This document shows, in pieces, positions 33,389 to 45,677 of a stretch of DNA of 64,000 bases. The stretch covers positions 11,884,791-11,948,790 of the forward strand of contig JAJLRJ010000009.1 of NCBI GenBank assembly GCA_024195265.1. Direction: 5' to 3'. The notes below the pieces were generated by a model, which did no database searches, was not told the origin of the DNA, and worked only from the letters and a program-made list of their open reading frames with translations. This DNA comes from Dendrophyllia cribrosa (Eukaryota > Cnidaria > Anthozoa > Scleractinia > Dendrophylliidae). Numbering within the stretch: position 1 is the first letter of the stretch; each line of letters opens with the position of its first letter. A program made the translations under genes and the position numbers.

Positions 33389-34471
33389 TTGGTGGATTGT
33401 TCTCTGACGGGTGATGTTTTGGCGTGTGATCCTCTGACGGGTGATCTTTTGGCGGGTGATCCTCTGACGGTTGAACTTTTAGCGTGTGATCCTCTGACGG
33501 GTGATCTTTTGGCGGGTGATCCTCTGACGGGTGATCTTTTGTTGGGTGGTCCTCTGACGGCTGATCTTTTGACGGGTGATCCTCTGACGGGTGATCTTCT
33601 AAGGGTTGATCGTCTGACGGGTGATCTTTTGGCGGGTGATCCTCTGAAGGGTAATCTTTTGGTGGGTGATTCTATGACGGGTGATCTTCTGGTGGCTGAT
33701 CTTCTGATGGGTGATCTTTTAGCGGATGATCCTCTGACGGGTGATCTTTTGGCGGGTTTTCCTCTGACGGGTCATCTTTTGGCGGGCCGTGTTCCTCTGA
33801 CAGGTGATATTTTGGCTGGTGATCCTCTTACGGTTGTTCTTCTAGGGGGTGATACTCTGACGGGTGATCTTTTGACGGGTTTTTCTCTGATGGGTGATCT
33901 TTTGGCTGGTAATCCTCTGACGGGTGATCTTTTGGTCGGTGGTCCTCTGACGGTTGATCTTTTGGCGGGTGATCTTCCGACGGGTGATCTTTTGGTCGGT
34001 GGTCCTCTGACGGTTGATCTTTTGGCGGGTGATCTTCCGACGGGTGATCTTTTGGCGGGTGATCTTCTAAGGGGTGGTCCTCTGACAGGTGATCTTTTGG
34101 CGGGTGATCCTCTGACTGGTGATCTTTTGGCGGGTGATCCTCTGAGGGGTGATCTTCTAAGGGGCGATCCTCTGAGGGGTGATCTTTTGACGGGTTTTTC
34201 TCTGATGGGTGATCTTTTGGCGGGTAATCCTCAGACGGTTGATCTTTTGGCGGGTAATCCTCTGACTGGTGATCTTCTAAGGGGTAATGTTTTGGCGGAT
34301 GGTCGTCCTCACAGGGTTGATATTTTGGCGGGTGATCCTCTGACGGGTGATCTTCTAAGTGGTGAGCCTCTGACGGGTGATCCTCTGACTGGTGAACCTT
34401 TGGCGGGATTAACTCTGACGGGTGATCTTTCGGGAGGTGATCCTCTGACTCGCCAAAGGCCGCTAGTCTGA
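33389..34471 (+). other. Open pentad run with RQRPLV tail (360 codons)
   Basis: Continuation, in shifted register, of the cassette that starts at 33,084. It contains a 60-bp duplication (about 33,929-34,048, LVGGPLTVDL/LAGDLPTGDL twice). Confidence 0.35.
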
Positions 34472-34744
34472 CGTTCATTAGCGTACGTGTAGGTACTCCA
34501 TTAAAGCTTTTGACCCACTGTATTCAAACTTAACACAAAAGATGGCAAGGCTTGAGTAATTACTGTGTCGTTAATTTAAGTGTAATTTAGTCGTACGGTC
34601 GTGTATAGTATCTAGATCTATCTAATTTCAAAGATTGCGCGCCACTTTATTCTCCCCGGCTGCAAGAACTAAATGTATGTCGCACTATTATCCAAACGCT
34701 TTTGCATTGATGAAAATATCTTACCTCAGATCACACGTGAAAGG
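34452..34744. repeat. Linker L26
   Basis: The ccatTAAAGC and GCTAGTC subtype (with L17, L22, L33, L46), also with acaaaagatggcaagg. Confidence 0.9.
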
Positions 34745-34996
34745 AGTGATCCTCTGATGGGTGATCTTTTGCCCGGTGATCCTATGACGGGTGATCTTTT
34801 CGTGGCTGATCTTCTGACGGGTGATCTTTTAGCGGATGATCCACTGACGAGTGATCTTTTGGCGTGTTTTCCTCTGACGGGTGATCTTTTGGCGGGTGAT
34901 TCTATGACGGGTGATTCTATGACGGGTGATCTTTTGGTAGCTGATCTTCTGACGGGTGATCTTTTAGCGGATGGTCCTCTAACGGGTGTTCTTTAG
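34673..34996 (+). pseudogene. Cassette ended by the recurrent GVL-stop nonsense change
   Basis: Normal head, about 15 pentads, then ADGPLTGVL and TAG at ggtgttctTTAGgcggg. The 290-aa cassettes have TTG at this place. The same nonsense codon ends frames at 9,734; 13,231; 18,962; 32,710; 36,273; 49,810 and 52,119. Confidence 0.3.
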
Positions 34997-35239
34997 GCGG
35001 GTGGCCTTCTCACGGATGGTCTTTTGGCGGGTGATCCTCTGACGGGTGTTCTTCTAAGGGGTGATGTTTTGACGTGTGATCCTCTGACGGGTGATCTTTT
35101 AGTGGGCGGTCCTCTGACTTGTGAACTTTTTTCGGGTGATGCTCTGACGGGCGGTCTTTTGGTGGGTGGTCCTCCGACGGGTGATCTTTTGGCGGGTGAC
35201 ACTATGACAGGTGATCTTTTAGCGGGTGTACTTCTAAGG

Positions 35240-35441
35240 GGCAAGGCGTGAGTAATTACTGAGTCGTTAATTTAAGTGTAATTTAGTCGTACAGTCGTGT
35301 ATAGTATCTAGATCTATCTAATTTCATAGATTGCGCGCCACTTTATTTCTCCCCGGCTGCAAGAACTAAATGTATGTCGCCCTATTATCCAAACGCTTTT
35401 GCATTGATGAAAATATCTTACCTCAGATCACACGTGAAAGG
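35240..35441. repeat. Linker L27, left end deleted
   Basis: Third copy of the joint seen at L15 and L25. Nearly identical to L15. Confidence 0.9.
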
Positions 35442-35582
35442 AATGATCTTTTGGCGGGTGGTCCTCTGACGGGTTACCGTTTGGCGGGTGATGCTCTGAC
35501 GGGTGTTCTTTTGGCGGATGATACTCTGACGGGTGATCTTTCGGCGGGTGATCCCCTGATCCGCCAAACGCCGTGGCTCTGA
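35370..35582 (+). CDS. Candidate short cassette ORF (70 aa)
   Basis: Complete. Head as at 13,605 (RERNDLLAG), about six pentads, and an altered tail DPLIRQTPWL before TGA. The tail comes from the L28 linker subtype, so this cassette is a mosaic of two families. Confidence 0.22.
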   Translation: MYVALLSKRFCIDENILPQITRERNDLLAGGPLTGYRLAGDALTGVLLADDTLTGDLSAGDPLIRQTPWL

Positions 35583-35856
35583 CGTTCATTAGCCTAATTG
35601 TAGGTACTCCATGGAAGCTGTTGACCCACTGAATTCAAACTTAACACTACACATGGCAAGGCTTGAGTAATTACTGCGTCGTTAATTTAAGTGTAATTTA
35701 GTCGTACAGTCCTCTATAGAATCTAGAGCTATCTAATTTCATAGATTGCTCGCCACTTTATTTCTCCCCGGCTGCAAGCTCTGAATGTATGTCGCCCTAT
35801 CATCTAAACGCTTTTGTATTGATGAAAATATCTTACCTCAGATCACACGTGAATGG
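35563..35856. repeat. Linker L28
   Basis: Paralogue of L19. Confidence 0.9.
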
Positions 35857-36273
35857 AGTGATCATTTGGCGGGTGATCGTCTGACGGGTGATCTTTTGGT
35901 GGGTGGTCCTCTGACGGGTGATCTTTTGGCGGGTGATGCTTTGACGGGTGATCTTTTAGCGGGTGATTCTCTCACGGGTGATATTTTGGTGGGTGGTCCT
36001 CTGACGTGTGATCTTTTGGCGGGTTATCCTCTGACGGTTGATCTTTTGGCGTGTGATGTTCTAAGGGGTGATCCTCTGACGGGTGATCTTTTGGCGGGTG
36101 ATCATCTGACGGGTAATGTTTTGGCGGGTGATCCTCTTACGGGTGATCTTTTGGCGGGTGCTCTTTTGGCGGGTGATTCTATGACGGGTGATCTTTTGGT
36201 GGCTGATCTTTTGGTGGCTGATCTTCTGACGGGTGATCTTTTAGCGGATGGTCCTCTAACGGGTGTTCTTTAG
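35785..36273 (+). pseudogene. TREWSD-subtype cassette with GVL-stop (162 aa)
   Basis: Head ITREWSDHLAG, about 27 pentads, then the recurrent TAG. It lacks the frameshift of its paralogue at 16,949. Confidence 0.3.
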
Positions 36274-36517
36274 GTTGGTGACCCTCTGACGGGTGGTCCT
36301 TTGGCGGGTGATCCTCTGACGGGTATTCTTCTAAGGGGTGATGTTTTGATGGGTGATCCTCTGACGGGTGATCTTTTCGTGGGCGCTCCTCTGACTGGTG
36401 AACTTTTTTCGGATGATGCTCTGACGGGCGGTCTTTTAATGGGTGGTCCTCTGACGGGTTATCTTATGGCGTGTGATACTTTGACGGGTTATCTTTCGGC
36501 GGGTGATCCTCTGACCC

Positions 36518-36810
36518 GCCAAAGGCCGCGGGTTTGTCTTTCATTAACCTACGTATAGGTACTCCATGTAAGCTTTTGATCCACTGTATTCAAACATAAC
36601 ACAATACATGGCAAGGCTTGAGTAATTACTGAGTCGCTAATTTAAGTGTAATTTAGTCGTACAGTCGTGTATAGTATCTAGATCTATCTAATTTCATAGA
36701 TTACGCGCCACTTTATTTCTCCCCGGCTGCAAGAACTAAATGTATGTCGCCCTATCATCCAAACGCTTTTGCATTGATCAAAATATCTTACTCATATCGG
36801 ACGTGAAAAG
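36518..36810. repeat. Linker L29, mosaic
   Basis: The left part matches L20. The right part switches to the frame-breaking TTACTCATATCGG type of L3. Confidence 0.85.
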
Positions 36811-37088
36811 AGTGATCTTTCGGCGGGTGATCCTCTGACGGGTAATCTTTTGGCGGGTGGTCCTCTGACCGGTGATCTTTTGGCGGGTGGTCCTCTGATG
36901 GGTAATCTATTGGCGGGCGATCCTCTGACGGGTGATCTTTTGGCGGGTGAACCTTTGACGGATTATCTTTTAGCGGGTGATCATCTGACGTGAAAGGAGT
37001 GATCTTTTGGCGGGTGATGCTCTGAAAGGTGATCTTTTGGCGGGTGATACTTTGACGGGTTATCTTTCGGCGGGTGATCCTCTGACCC

Positions 37089-37226
37089 GCCAAAGGCCGC
37101 GGGTTTGTGTTTCATTAACCTACGTGTAGGGACTCCATGTAAGTGTTTGATCCACTGTATTCAAACATAACACAATACATGGCAAGGCTTGAGTAATTAC
37201 TGAGTCGCTAATTTAAGTGTAATTTA
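37089..37226. repeat. Linker L30, right half deleted
   Basis: Stops at gtaatttaa and joins GTGATCCTCTGACGG. TATCTAGATC, GCGCGCC and the start codon are absent. Confidence 0.9.
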
Positions 37227-37738
37227 AGTGATCCTCTGACGGGTGATCTTTTGGTGGGTGGTTCTCTGACGGGTGATGTTTTGGCGGGTGATCCTCTGAC
37301 GGGTGATCATTTGGCGGGTGATCCTCTGAAGGTTGATCTTTTGGCGTGTGATCCTCTTACTGGTGATCTTTTGGCGGGTGCTCTTTTGGCGGGTGCTTCT
37401 ATGACGGGTGATCTTTTGGTGGCTGATCTTCTGACGGGTGATCTTTTAAGGGGTGATGTTTTGATGGGTGATCCTCTGACGGGTGATGTTTTTTTGGGCG
37501 GTCCTCTGACTGGTGAACTTTTTTCGGGTGATCCTCTGACGGGCGGTCTTTTGGTGGGTGGTCCTCTGACGGGTGATCTTTTGGCGGGTGACACTATGAC
37601 GGGTGATCTTTTAGCGGGTGTACTTCTAAGGGGTGATCCTTTGACGCGTGATCGTTTGGCGGGTGATACTCTGACGGGTTATCTTATTGCGGGTGATACT
37701 CTGACGGGTGATCTTTCGGCGGGGTCATCCTCTGATCC

Positions 37739-38032
37739 GCAAAAGTCCGCGGGTCTGACGTTCATTAGCCTACGTGTAGGTACTCCATGTAAGCTTTTGA
37801 CACACTGTATTCAAATTTAACACAATACATGACAAGGCTTGAGTAATTACTGAGTCGTTAATTTAAATGTAATTTAGTCGTACAGTCGTGTATAGTATCT
37901 AGATCTATTTAATTTCATAGATTGCGCGCCACTTTATTTCTCCCCGGCTGGAAGAACTAAATGTATGTCGCCCTATTACCCAAACGCTTTTGCATTGATG
38001 AAAATATCTTACCTCAGATCACACGTGAAAGG
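37739..38032. repeat. Linker L31
   Basis: The start is damaged (GATCCGCAAAAGTCCGCGGG); an extra G in ggcggggtc shifts the upstream frame. Confidence 0.9.
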
Positions 38033-38194
38033 AGTGATCTTTTGGCGGGTGATCCTCTGACGGGTTACCGTTTGGCGGGTGATGCTCTGACGGGTGATCT
38101 TTTAGCGGGTGATACTCTGACGGGTTATCTTTCGGCGGGTGACCCTCTGACCCGCCAAAGGCCACGGGTCTGTCGTTCATTAACCTACGTGTAG
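37961..38194 (+). CDS. Candidate short cassette ORF (77 aa)
   Basis: Complete, head MYVALLPKRFCIDENILPQI, seven pentads, tail RQRPRVCRSLTYV. It is the last intact cassette before the transposon-split linker L32. Confidence 0.25.
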   Translation: MYVALLPKRFCIDENILPQITRERSDLLAGDPLTGYRLAGDALTGDLLAGDTLTGYLSAGDPLTRQRPRVCRSLTYV

Positions 38195-38742
38195 GCACTC
38201 CATGTAAGATTTTTAATCCACTGTATTCAAACTAAACACAATACATGGCAAGAGTTTAGTAATTACTGAGTCGTTAATTTAAGTGTAATTTAGTCGTACA
38301 GCCGTGTATATTATGTAGATCTATCTAATTTCATAGATTGCGCGCCACTTTTTTTCCCCGGCTGCAAGCATTAAATGTATGTCGCCCTATCATCCAAACG
38401 CTTTTGCGTTGATCAAAATATCTTACCTCAGATCACACCATTCTCGACTCCAGGCCCTTGTTATTTCTTACTGCGCATGCTCGACGAAAACGAAGGGCTC
38501 TGGGAAACTCCGGAGTATGCTAATTAGTTCGTGGCTACATGGTCTCTAGAGCGCATGCTCTCAGTGAGGGGTCAACGTTGGTCCAATATTGGCCCGTCAC
38601 TGAGAGCATGCGCTCTAGAGACCATGTAGCCACGAACTAATTGGCATACTCCGGAGTTTCCCAGAGCCCTTCGTTTTCGTCGAGCATGCGTAGTAAGAAT
38701 TAAGAAGGGCCTGGGGTCGAGAATGAGATCACACGTGAAAGG
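38154..38742. repeat. Linker L32, split by a transposon
   Basis: A normal linker interrupted after AGATCACAC by the 287-bp fold-back element. The right piece resumes with the duplicated AGATCACAC, then GTGAAAGG. Confidence 0.95.
38439..38725. mobile_element. Fold-back MITE, 287 bp, 9-bp target duplication
   Basis: Two arms, 38,439-38,566 and 38,597-38,725, are near-perfect inverted copies of about 128 bp around a 30-bp loop. The ends are CATTCTCGAC and GTCGAGAATG. AGATCACAC flanks it on both sides (38,430-38,438 and 38,726-38,734), and removing the element with one repeat restores a normal linker. It has no coding capacity. A 9-bp duplication fits Mutator-like transposases, but the superfamily is not proven. 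The loop contains small palindromes (CCAATATTGG, CAACGTTG). Confidence 0.95.
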
Positions 38743-38751
38743 ATTGATCTT

Positions 38752-39504
38752 TTGGAAGGTGATACTCTGACGGGTTATCTTTTGATGGGTGATCCTCTGA
38801 CGGGTGATCTTTTGGCGGGTGATCCTCTGACGGGTGATCTTTTGACGGGTTTTCCTTTGACGGGTGATCTTTTGGCGGGCCGTGTTCCTCTGACAGGTGG
38901 TATTTTGGCTGGTGATCCTCTCACGGTTGTTCTTCTAAGGGGTGATACTCTGACGGGTGATCTTTTGACGGGTTTTTCTCTGATGGGTGATCTTTTGGCT
39001 GGTAATCCTCTGATGGGTGATCTTTTGGTCGGTGGTCCTGTGACGGTTGAGCTTTTGGCGGGTGATCTTCCGACGGGTGATCTTTTGGCGGGTGATCTTT
39101 TAAGGGGTGGTCCTCTGACAGGTGATCTTTTGGTGGGTGATCCTCTGAATGGTGATCTTTTGGCGGGTGATCCTCTGAGGGGTGATCTTCTAAGGGGCGA
39201 TCCTCTGAGGGGTGATCTTTTGACGGGTTTTCCTGTGATGGGTGATCTTTTGGCGGGTAATCCTCTGACGGTTGATCTTTTGGCGGGTAATCCTCTGACG
39301 GGTGATCTTCTAAGGGGTAATATTTTGGTGGATGGTCGTCCTCACACGGGTGATATTTTGGCGGGTGATCCTCTGACGGGTGATCTTCTAAGTGGTGATC
39401 CTCTCACGGGTGATCCTCTGACTGGTGAACTTTTGGCGGGATTAACTCTGACGGGTGATCTTTCGGGAGGTGATCCTCTGACTTGCCAAAGGCCGCTAGT
39501 CTGA
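38752..39504 (+). other. Open pentad run after the transposon (250 codons)
   Basis: The array part of the cassette whose head was cut off by the fold-back element. It ends LTCQRPLV-TGA. The head ATG at 38,375 now reads into the transposon and stops at 38,525-38,527. Confidence 0.4.
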
Positions 39505-39777
39505 CGTTCATTAGCGTACGTGTAGGTACTCCATTAAAGCTTTTGACCCACTGTATTCAAACTTAACACAATACATGGCAAGGCTTGAGTAATTACTGTG
39601 TCGTTAATTTAAGTGTAATTTAGTCGTACGGTCGTGTATAGTATCTAGATCTATCTAATTTCAAAGATTGCGCGCCACTTTATTCTCCCCGGCTGCAAGA
39701 ACTAAATGTATGTCGCTCTATTATCCAAACGCTTTTGCATTGATGAAAATATCTTACCTCAGATCACACGTGAAAGG
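39485..39777. repeat. Linker L33
   Basis: ccatTAAAGC subtype, very close to L26. Confidence 0.9.
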
Positions 39778-40098
39778 AGTGATCTTTTGGCAGGTGATCC
39801 TCTGATTGGTGATCTTTTCATAGGTGGTCCTCTGACTGGTGATCTTTTGGCGGGTGACCCTCTGACGGGTGATCTTTTGGCGGTAGATCCTCTGACTGGT
39901 GATCTACTAAGGGGTGATATTTTGGTGGGTGGTCGTCCTCTGACAGGTCATCTTTTGGCGGGTTATCCTCTGACGGGTTTTTCTCTGACGGGTGATGTTT
40001 TGGTGGGTGATCCTCTGACGGGTGATCTTTTAGCGGGTGATCCTTTGACGGGTTATCTTTTAGGGGGTAATCCTCTGACGGTTGATCTTTTCGCGTGA
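39706..40098 (+). pseudogene. Cassette ended by the CGCGTGATCC joint (130 aa)
   Basis: Normal head, about 20 pentads including the in-frame 18-bp GGRPLTG unit, then LFA-stop at cttttcgcgTGAtcc. Pentads continue downstream from 40,082 in the next register. Confidence 0.3.
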
Positions 40099-43000
40099 TC
40101 CTCTGATGGGTAATCGTTTGGTGGGTGCTCCTCTGACGGTTTATCTTTTGGCGGGTGATCTTGTGGCGGGTGTTCGTATGACGGGTGTTCTTTTCTTGGC
40201 TGATCTTCTAACGGGCGATCTTTTGACGGGTTTTTCTCTGATGTGTAATCTTTTGGCGGGTGATCCTCTGACGGGTGATCTTTTGGTTGGTGTTCCTCTG
40301 ACCGGTGATCTTTATTCGTGTGATCCTCTGACGGGTGATCTTTTGGCGGGTGATGCTTTGACGGGTTATGTTTTAGCGGGTGATCCTCTGACGTGTGATC
40401 TTTTGGCGGGTGATCTTTTGGAGGGTGGTTCTCTGACGGGTGATGTTTTAGCGGGTGATCCTCTCTCGGATAATCTTTTGACGAGTGAGACTTTGACGGG
40501 TGATCTTTTGGCGGGTGATCCTCTGACGGGTGATCTTTTGGCGGGTGATCTTCTAATGGGTGGTCCTCTGACAGGTGATGTTTTGGCGGGTCATCCTCTG
40601 ACGGGTAATCTTTTGGCGGGTGAAGCTGTGACGGGTGATTTTTTGGCGAGTGATCTTTTGGCGGGTGATCCTATGACGGGTGATCTTTTCGTGGCTGATC
40701 CTCTGACAGGTGATCTTTTAGCGGGTGTTCCTCTGACGGTTGATCTTCCAAGAGGTGAACCTCTGACGGGTGATCTTTTGACGGGTTTTTCTCTGACGGG
40801 TGATCTTTTGGTGGGTGATCCTCTGACGGGTGATCGTTTGGTGGGCGGTCCTCTGACGGGTGATCTTTTGGCGGGTGATCCTATGACGGTCGATCTTTTC
40901 GTGGGTGGTACTCGGACGTGTGATCTTTTGGCGGATGATCCTCTGACGGGTGATCTTTTAGCGGGTGTACTTTTAAGGGGTGATCCTCCGACGGATGATC
41001 TTTTGGCGGGTGATCTTGTGGCGGGTGATCCTATGACGGGTGTTCTTTTCTTGGGTGATCTTCTGACTGGTGATCTTTTACCGGATGATCCTCCGACGGG
41101 TGATCTTTTGACGGGTTTTTCCCTGACGTGTGATCTTTTGGCGGGTGATCTTCTGACGGGTGATATTTTGGTTGGTGGTCCTCTGACGGGTAATCTTTGG
41201 CGGGTGATCTTTTGGCGGGATAAGCTGTGACGGGTGATTTTTTGGCGGGTGATCTTTTGGCGGGTGATCCTCTGACGGGTGATCTTTTGCCGGGTGATCT
41301 TTTGCCGGGTGATCCTATGACGGGTGATCTTTTCGTGGCTGATCTTCTGACGTGTGATCTCTTAGCGGATGATCCACTGACGAGTGATCTTTTGGCGTGT
41401 TTTCCTTTGACGGGTGATGTTTTGGCGGGTGATCCTCTGACAGGTGATCTTTTCGCGGGTGTTCCTCTGACGGTTGATCTTCTAAGAGATGATCCTCTGA
41501 CGGGTGATCTTTTGACGGGTTTTGCTCTGGCGGGTGATCTTTTGGCGGGTGATAGTCTGACGGGTGATCGTTTGGTGGGCGGTCCTCTGACGGGTGATCT
41601 TTTGGCGGGTGATGCTCTGACGGACGATCTTTTCGTGGGTGGTCCTCGGACGGGTGATCTTTTGGCGGATGATCCTGTGACGGGTGATCTTTTCGCGGGT
41701 TTTCCTCTCACGGGTGATTTTTTGGCGGGCCGTGTTCCTCTGACAGGTGATATTTTGGCGGGTGATCCTCTCACGGTTGTTCTTCTAAGGGGTGATACTC
41801 TGACGGGTGATCTTTTGACGGGTTTTTCTCTGATGGGTGATCTTTTCGCTGGTAATCCTCTAACGGGTGATCTTTAGGTGGGTGGTCCTCTGACGGTTGA
41901 TCTTTTGGCGGGTGATCTTCCGACGGGTGATCTTTTGGCGGGTGTACTTCTAAGGGGTGATCCTCTGACGGGTGATCGTTTGGCGGGGGATCCTCTGACG
42001 GGTGATCTTTTGGCAGGTGATACTCTGATTGGTGATCTTTTGGTGGGTGGACCTCTGACGGATGGTCTTTTGGCGGGTGACCCTCTAACGGGTGATCTTT
42101 TGGTGGGTGATCCTCTGACGGGTGATCTTCTAAGGGGTGATGTTTTGGTGGGTGGTCGTCCTCTGACAGGTGATCTTTTGGCGGGTCATCCTCTGACGGG
42201 TAAACTTTTGGCGGGTGATCTTTTGGCGGGTGAAGCTGTGACGGGTGATTTTTTGGCGGGTGATCTTTTGGCGGGTGATCCTATGACGGGTGATCTTTTC
42301 GTGGCTGATCCTCTGACAGGTGATCTTTTAGCGGGTGTTCTTCTGACGGTTGATGTTCCAAGAGGTGATCCTCTGACGGGTGATCTCTTGACGGGTTTTT
42401 CTCTGCCTGGTGATCTTTTGGTGGGTGGACCTCTGACGGGTGATCTTTTGGGGGGTGGACCTTTGACGGGTGATCTTTTGGCGGGTGATCCTCTGACGGG
42501 TGATCTTTTATGGGGTTATCCTTTGACGGGTTATCTTTTATCGGGTGATCCTCTGCCTGGTGATCTTTTAGCGGATGATCCACTGACGAGTGATCTTTTG
42601 GCGGGTTTTCCTCTGATGGGCGATCTTTTGGCGGGTTATCCTCTGACAGGTGATCTTTTGGCGGGTGTTCCTCTGACGGTTGATCTTCTAAGGGGTGATC
42701 CTCTGACGAGTGATCTTTAGACGGGTTTTCTCTGATGGGTGATCTTTTGACGGGTAATCCTCTGACGCTTGATCTTTTGCATTGATGAAAATATCCTACC
42801 TCAGATCACACGTGAAAGGAGTGATCTTTTGCGGGTGATCCTCTGATTGGTGATCTTTTGGTGGGTGGTCCTCTGACGGGTGATCTTTTGGCGGGTGACC
42901 CTTTGACGGGTGATCTTTTGGCGGGTGATCCTCTGACTGGTGATCTTCTAAGGGGTGATATTTTGGTGGGTGGTCGTCCTCTGACGGGTGATCTTTTGGT

Positions 43001-44397
43001 GGGTGATCCTCTGACGGGTTTTTCTCTGACGGGTGATGTTTTGCTGGGTTATCCTCTGACGGGTAATCTTTAGGTTGGTGGTCCTCTGACGGGTGATCTT
43101 CTGGCGGGTTATCCTCTGACGGGTGATCTTTTAGCGGGTGATCCTTTGATGGGTTATCTTTTAGCGGGTGATCCTCTGACGGGTGATCTTTTCGCGTGAT
43201 CCTCTTATGGGTAATCTTTTGGTGGGTGCTCCTCTCACGGTTTATCTTTTGGCGGGTGATCCTCTGACGGGTGATCTTTTAGCGGGTGTACTTCTAAGGG
43301 GTGATCCTCTGACGGGTGATCTTTTGGCGCGTGATCTTGTGGCGGGTGATCCTATGACGGGTGTTCTTTTCTTGGCTGATCTTCTGACGGGTGATCTTTA
43401 ACCGGATGATCCTCTGACGGGTGATCTTTTGACGGTTTTTCCCTGACGTGTGATCTTTTGGCGGGTGATCCTCTGACGGGTGATATTTTGGTTGGTGGTC
43501 CTCTGACGGGTAATCTTTTGGCGGGTGATCTTTTGGCGGCTGAAGCTGTGACGGGTGATTTTTTGGCAGGTGATCTTTTGGCGGGTGATCCTCTGACGGG
43601 TGATCTTTTGCAGGGTGATCCTATGACGGGTGATCTTTTCGTGGCTGATCTTCTGACGGGTGATCTTTTAGCGGATGGTCCTCTAACGGGTGTTGTTTAT
43701 GCGGGTGACGCTCTGACGGGTGGTCTTTTGGCGGGTGACCCTCTAACGGGTGATCTTTTGGTGGGTGATCCTCTGACGGGTGATCTTCTAATGGGTGATG
43801 TTTTGGTGGGTAGTCGTCCTCTGACGGGTGATCTTTTGACGAGTGATCTTCTAAGGGGTGGTCCTCTGACAGGTGATCTTTTCGCGGGTCATCCTCTGAC
43901 GGGTAATCTTTTGGCGGGTGAGCTTTTGGCGGGTGAAGCTGTGACGGGTGATTTTTTGGCGGGTGATCTTTTGGCGGGTGATCCTATGACGGGTGATCTT
44001 TTCGTGGCTGATCCTCTGACAGGTGATCTTTTAGCGGGTGTTCTTCTGACGGTTGATCTTCCAAGAGGTGATCCTCTGACGGGTGATCTCTTGACGGGTT
44101 TTTCTCTGACGTGTGATCTTTTGGTGGGTGATCCTCTGACGGGTGATCGTTTGGTGGGCGGTCCTCTGACGGGTGATCTTTTGGCGGGTGATCCTCTGAG
44201 GGTCGATCTTTTCGTGGGTGGTCCTCGGACGTGTGATCTTTTGGCGGATGATCCTCTGACGGGTGATCTTTTAGCGGGTGTACCTCTAAGGGGTGATCCT
44301 TTGAAGCGTGATCGTTTGGCGGGTGATCGTCTTTCGGGTGCTCTTTTGGCGGATGATACTCTGACGGGTGATCTTTCGGCGGGTGATCCTCTGACCC

Positions 44398-44678
44398 GCC
44401 AAAGGCCGCGGGTCTGACGTTCATTAGCCTATGTGTAGGTACTCCATGTAAGGATTTGAAACACTGTATTCAAACTTAACACAATACATGGCAAGGCTTG
44501 AGTAATTACTGAGTGGTTAACTTAAGTGTAATTTAGTCGTACAGTCTTGTATAGTATCTAGATCTATCTAGTGCGCGCCACTTTATTCCCTGGTTTCAAG
44601 CACTAAATGCATGTCGCCCTATTATCCGAACGCTTTTGCATTGAGCAAAATATCTTACCTCAGATCAGACGTGAAAGG
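44398..44678. repeat. Linker L34
   Basis: Duplicate of L1, including its 11-bp deletion. Confidence 0.9.
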
Positions 44679-45353
44679 AGTGATCTTTCGGCGGGTGATC
44701 CTCTGACGGGTGATCTTTTAGCGGGTGATCCTCTGACGGGTGATCCTCTGCCGGGTGATCTTTTGGTGGGTGGACCTCTGACGGGTGATATTTTGGGGGA
44801 TGGTCCTTTGACGGGTTATCTTTTGGCGGGTGATCCTCTGCCTGGTGATCTTTTGGTGGGTGGACCTCTGACGGGTGATCTTTTGGGGGGTGGACCTTTG
44901 ACGGGTGATATTTTGGGGGATGGTCCTTTGACGGGTTATCTTTTGGCGGGTGATCCTCTGCCTGGTGATCTTTTGGTGGGTGGACCTCTGACGGGTGATC
45001 TTTTGGGGGGTGGACCTTTGACGGGTGATATTTTGGGGGATGGTCCTTTGACGGGTTATCTTTTGGCGGGTGATCCTCTGACGGGTGATCTTTTGGCGGG
45101 TGGTCCTCTGATGGGTAATCTTTCTCTGACGGGTGATCTTTTGGTGGGTGATCCTCTGACGGATGATCGTTTGGCGGGTGATCCTCTGACGGTCGATCTT
45201 TTCGTGGGTTGTCCTCGGACGTGTGATCTTTTGGCGGATGATCCTCTGACGGGTGATCTTTTAGCGGGTGTACCTCTAAGGGGTGATCCTTTGACGCGTG
45301 ATCGTTTGGCGGGTGATCGTCTTTCGGGTGTTCTTTTGCGGATGATACTCTGA
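44607..45353 (+). pseudogene. Frameshifted duplicate of the 266-aa cassette
   Basis: Matches 1,273-2,073 until about 45,337, where one G of cttttGGcgg is missing. The frame ends VLLRMIL-stop instead of running to RQRPRV. This is a recent lesion, since the other copy is intact. Confidence 0.4.
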
Positions 45354-45386
45354 CGGGTGATCTTTCGGCAGGTGATCCTCTGACCC

Positions 45387-45677
45387 GCCAAAGGCCGCGG
45401 GTCTGACGTTCATTAGCCTATGTGTAGGTACTCCATGTAAGGATTTGAAACATTGTATTCAAACTTAACACAATACATGGCAAGGCTTGAGTAATTACTG
45501 AGTGGTTAACTTAAGTGTAATTTAGTCGTACAGTCTTGTATAGTATCTAGATCTATCTAGTTTTATAGATTGCGCGCCACTTTATTCCCTGGTTTCAAGC
45601 ACTAAATGCATGTCGCCCTATTATCCGAATGCTTTTGCATTGAGCAAAATATCTTACCTCAGATCAGACGTGAAAGG
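45387..45677. repeat. Linker L35
   Basis: Duplicate of L2 and L6. Confidence 0.9.

Larger units (their letters stand above)
35490..36745. repeat. About 1.25-kb dispersed duplication, copy 2
   Basis: Partner of 16,650-17,930. Small indels shift the offset from 18,836 to 18,839. At about 36,750 this copy switches to a linker of the TTACTCATATCGG type, so its right edge is a recombination joint inside a linker. Confidence 0.8.

Noticed and set aside
38375..38527. Chimeric 50-codon ORF from cassette head into the fold-back element
   Set aside because: It is produced by the insertion itself and has no tail; mentioned only as a consequence of the insertion.
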